The position numbers were made by a program, and so were the translations under genes. Below are positions 49,956 to 52,102 of a stretch of 52,102 nucleotides of DNA, piece after piece; the stretch's first letter is position 1; every line of letters starts with the position of its first letter. The stretch spans positions 1-52,102 of the forward strand of contig NZ_JABANE010000063.1 of the NCBI RefSeq assembly GCF_012844305.1. The letters run 5' to 3'. The notes beneath the pieces are model-generated. The model had not been told where the DNA came from and did no database searches. It was given only the letters and a program-made list of their open reading frames with translations. This DNA is from Flammeovirga aprica JL-4. Lineage in GTDB: Bacteria > Bacteroidota > Bacteroidia > Cytophagales > Flammeovirgaceae.

Positions 49956-51512
49956 ATGTCAATAACAACAGAATTTCGTCCTGAGGATCTCGAATTAATG
50001 AAGAATAAAGGGATTTCTCAAGCAGTAGTCGAAAAACAACTTAATTACTTTAGAACAGGGTTTGAATTCGCAAACATTATTAGGCCTGCTACAATTGGAG
50101 ATGGTATAATAAAACTACAAGACAGCGAAATAGAAGCTTTCGTAAACGAGTACAACTCTGCGATCGAAGGAAAAGACCTCGTTAAGTTTGTGCCAGCATC
50201 AGGTGCTGCAACTCGTATGTTTAAAGCTCTTCTTGAATTTAAAAATGACTTAGAAGCGAAGGATTCATTTGCTGAGCCGGATCTTGAAAAGAGTAAAGGT
50301 TTGGTAGCAGACTTCTTCAATAACATCATCCACTTCCCACTTTACACTGAAATCTACTCAGAAGTAGCACAAAAGTTAGGTAATCTTGATGTATTGGTAG
50401 CAAATAAAGAATATAAGAAAATTCTTGAAGCCACTTTCTCAAGTGACCGTTTGCACTTAGCCAACCGTCCTAAAGGATTAATTGGATTCCATAAGTACAA
50501 TGGAGAGGTAAGAACTCCAGTACAGGAGCACATGATCGAAGGAGCTAATTATGCTAAAGATAAAAATGGTAAAGTGAATATTCATTTCACTGTATCACCA
50601 GAGCATCTTAATCAATTCCAAGAATTGACAGATGTTTATAAGGAAGTATATAATAAGAGATATGATGCAGAGTACGAGATTTCGTTCTCTACTCAAAAGT
50701 CTTCAACAGATACAATAGCAGCAACAGCACAGAATGAACCATTCAGAAAAGAAGATGGTCAACTATTATTCAGACCAGGTGGTCACGGTGCACTCTTAGA
50801 AAACCTAAATGACATTGATGCTGATCTTATCTTTATCAAGAATATTGATAATGTCACAACAGATAGATTAAAAGAAGATACTTTCAAATACAAAAAAGCA
50901 TTAGCTAGTATTTTAGTTGACACGCAAAAGAAGATCTTCTCATTCTTAGAAAGACATGAAGCAGGAGAATCAAGTGAAGAATTAACTTCTGAAGTGATTG
51001 AATTCTGCATGAAGCGTCTTGGCTGGAGCTTAGGAGAGGAATTGAGTGGTTTATCTAAAGAAGAAATCGAAAAGTACTTCTTTGAAAAACTAAATAGACC
51101 AATCCGTGTTTGTGGTATGGTGAAGAATGAAGGCGAGCCAGGTGGTGGTCCTTTCTGGTTGAAAGATGGGGAGCATAGATCATTGCAGATTGTAGAAAGT
51201 GCTCAAATCAACTTTGCAAACCCTGTAAGAAGAGAAATCGCAAATGCTGCCACTCACTTTAATCCGGTAGATTTAGTATGTGGGGTGAAGGATTATAAAG
51301 GCAATAAATTTGATTTGATGGAATTCCGTAATGAAAATGCAGGTTTCATTACTCACAAATCAAGAGATGGTCAGGAAATCCAGGCGATTGAATTACCAGG
51401 TTTATGGAACGGATCAATGGCATATTGGACTACTTTATTCGTTGAAGTACCAGTTTCTACATTTACTCCTGTAAAAACTGTCAATGATTTATTGAGACCA
51501 GAACATAGATAA
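49956..51512 (+). CDS. DUF4301 family protein
   Basis: 518 aa from ATG 49956; the frame opens at an upstream TTG (49941). The sequence begins with a helical stretch (GISQAVVEKQLNYFRTGFEFANIIRPATIGDG) and then VKFVPASGAATRMFKALLEF, the signature of DUF4301, a Bacteroidota protein family of unknown function. Later parts include HEHMIEGANYAKD, LIFIKNIDNVTTDR and GEPGGGPFWLKDG. The SGAATRMF loop looks like a nucleotide- or sugar-phosphate-binding loop, which hints at a nucleotidyltransferase-like enzyme (inference). It is cytosolic and monocistronic. A strong terminator follows. Confidence 0.9.
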   Translation: MSITTEFRPEDLELMKNKGISQAVVEKQLNYFRTGFEFANIIRPATIGDGIIKLQDSEIEAFVNEYNSAIEGKDLVKFVPASGAATRMFKALLEFKNDLEAKDSFAEPDLEKSKGLVADFFNNIIHFPLYTEIYSEVAQKLGNLDVLVANKEYKKILEATFSSDRLHLANRPKGLIGFHKYNGEVRTPVQEHMIEGANYAKDKNGKVNIHFTVSPEHLNQFQELTDVYKEVYNKRYDAEYEISFSTQKSSTDTIAATAQNEPFRKEDGQLLFRPGGHGALLENLNDIDADLIFIKNIDNVTTDRLKEDTFKYKKALASILVDTQKKIFSFLERHEAGESSEELTSEVIEFCMKRLGWSLGEELSGLSKEEIEKYFFEKLNRPIRVCGMVKNEGEPGGGPFWLKDGEHRSLQIVESAQINFANPVRREIANAATHFNPVDLVCGVKDYKGNKFDLMEFRNENAGFITHKSRDGQEIQAIELPGLWNGSMAYWTTLFVEVPVSTFTPVKTVNDLLRPEHR

Positions 51513-51541
51513 TCCTCTAGTAATTAGAGATCTATACTAAG

Positions 51542-51574
51542 AATGCACTTACTGAAAAGTAGGTGCATTTTTTT
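51542..51574 (+). terminator. intrinsic terminator of the DUF4301 gene
   Basis: An 11-bp stem with wobble (51542-51552 with 51559-51569) has a 6-base loop and a run of T to 51574. It isolates the strong promoters that follow. Confidence 0.85.
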
Positions 51575-51611
51575 ATTTGCGTTTATTTAATGTAATTTTT
51601 TATAGAAGTTA

Positions 51612-51641
51612 TTGCATTTAAAAAACATCCTATTACCTTTG
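51612..51641 (+). promoter_or_regulatory. rRNA-type promoter P1
   Basis: TTG (51612-51614), 19 bases, TACCTTTG (51634-51641), then CACT. Predicted start near 51648. A 7-bp hairpin (51648-51654 with 51660-51666) begins at that point. Confidence 0.8.
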
Positions 51642-51769
51642 CACTCCCTTCAGCAAACGGCTGAGGAAAAAACATGATGTAAAAGAAGACTTTTAGGAAG
51701 CATAATAATTTGTTTCTAAGTTGATTAAAGCAATGGAAAATTAAGTTTCTAAACAAAACAAAATAAGCA

Positions 51770-51799
51770 TTGCAAATTAAATTTCTCTTCTTACCTTTG
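51770..51799 (+). promoter_or_regulatory. rRNA-type promoter P2
   Basis: TTG (51770-51772), 19 bases, TACCTTTG (51792-51799), then CACT. A hairpin GCCTTT/AAAGGC with an AACG loop (51805-51820) begins at the predicted start near 51806. Confidence 0.8.
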
Positions 51800-51913
51800 C
51801 ACTCGCCTTTAACGAAAGGCTTTTGAAACTTCTCTTTTGAAGTTGAAAATTCAGAGTGTTGAGCGTTGAGAAAATCAACGAAAAAAAAACTTCAAAAATT
51901 TTTGAAAAAAGAT

Positions 51914-51945
51914 TTGGAAGTTAAAACAAAAAGTTCTTACCTTTG
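51914..51945 (+). promoter_or_regulatory. rRNA-type promoter P3
   Basis: TTG (51914-51916), 21 bases, TACCTTTG (51938-51945), then CACT. A hairpin CTTCT/AGAAG with a GAAA loop (51952-51965) begins at the predicted start near 51952. Confidence 0.75.
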
Positions 51946-51965
51946 CACTAGCTTCTGAAAAGAAG

Positions 51966-52102
51966 TAGCGATAAACAAAAGAGTTTATCGGAATAAAAAT
52001 CTGAAAAACAGATCATTGAACTTCGGTTCAAACGTTCTTTTGATGTAATGAAAAAGTAATTATAAGATCAGCGAAAGCGGATCCCAATTACAGTTAATTC
52101 TT
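51966..52102 (+). other. probable leader of a ribosomal RNA operon (16S gene beyond the right edge)
   Basis: The 137 bases after the third promoter carry no ORF. GTTCTTTTGATGTAATG (52032-52048), followed by AAAAAGTAATTATAAGATC, resembles the GTTCTTTGACAT...AAGTAA leader sequence before 16S genes in Cytophagales, as I recall it. The 16S start itself is not in the window. A very highly expressed protein or tRNA operon would be the alternative. Confidence 0.55.

Noticed and set aside
1..52102. CRISPR array, prophage, integron, toxin-antitoxin pair or secretion-island core
   Set aside because: No regularly spaced repeats, no phage or integrase genes, no short overlapping toxin-antitoxin genes and no base-composition island were found on reading both strands.

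Overview
The window comes from an AT-rich member of the phylum Bacteroidota, most likely order Cytophagales and close to Flammeovirga (genus is inference). The supporting signs are: promoters with the Bacteroidota -7 box TAnnTTTG instead of a sigma70 -10; start codons almost without Shine-Dalgarno sequences; the gliding genes gldE and gldD in the order mutY-ssb-gldE-gldD; an S16 protein with a long Ala/Glu/Lys tail; a fused SpmA/SpmB protein; DUF4301, DUF5916 and DUF2795 proteins; many Bacteroidota-type lipoproteins and outer-membrane barrels; and a LytTR/HisKA_2 two-component pair. Most of the window is ordinary chromosome. There is no prophage, no complete insertion sequence, no CRISPR array and no plasmid backbone.

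Layout. 1-7034: an Omp85-like barrel, then (minus strand) an apparent operon of an unknown cytosolic protein, a TPR sensor kinase and a LytTR regulator, an unrecognised plus-strand gene, a 256-bp palindromic repeat element and a small barrel protein. 7573-13012: a MetA-like barrel, a starch module (membrane AraC-type regulator with two carbohydrate-binding-like repeats, followed by a GH13 alpha-amylase lipoprotein) and an unknown lipoprotein. 13071-18797: two identical tRNA-Arg(ACG) genes, a GH3-like/beta-lactamase fusion, ahcY and a carboxypeptidase-regulatory-like protein. 18798-19400: a repeat-rich gap. 19538-26850: rpsP, a rhomboid/DUF2062/mutY/ssb/gldE/gldD run, a lone receiver protein, ispD and a DUF2795 protein. 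27058-35746: a secreted protein with an internal duplication, an OmpA/PD40 protein of PorE-like architecture, a small membrane protein, SpmAB and a DUF5916 barrel. 35812-40746: a hydrolase, rplY, prs, a small secreted protein, a PLP enzyme and hslV. 41002-51512: an M1 aminopeptidase lipoprotein, a glucosaminidase, a conserved small protein, an operon of TPR membrane protein + ABC ATPase + cobalamin adenosyltransferase, and DUF4301. 51575-52102: three tandem strong promoters and a long leader, very probably that of a ribosomal RNA operon whose 16S gene begins beyond the right edge.

How the genes relate. The clearest functional unit is the starch module: an extracytoplasmic sensor that may bind glucan and act on DNA from the membrane, beside a secreted amylase whose promoter carries an 11-bp direct repeat. 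Housekeeping genes (ahcY, prs, rplY, rpsP, ispD, ssb, mutY, hslV) are mixed with envelope genes. The least expected signals are non-coding: hairpins placed at the predicted start of several highly expressed transcripts (three rRNA promoter modules, rpsP, rplY, tRNA-Arg), tandem CGAGU-loop hairpins in the rpsP leader, and three families of small non-autonomous repeats.

All functional calls come from reading motifs by eye. No database search was possible.
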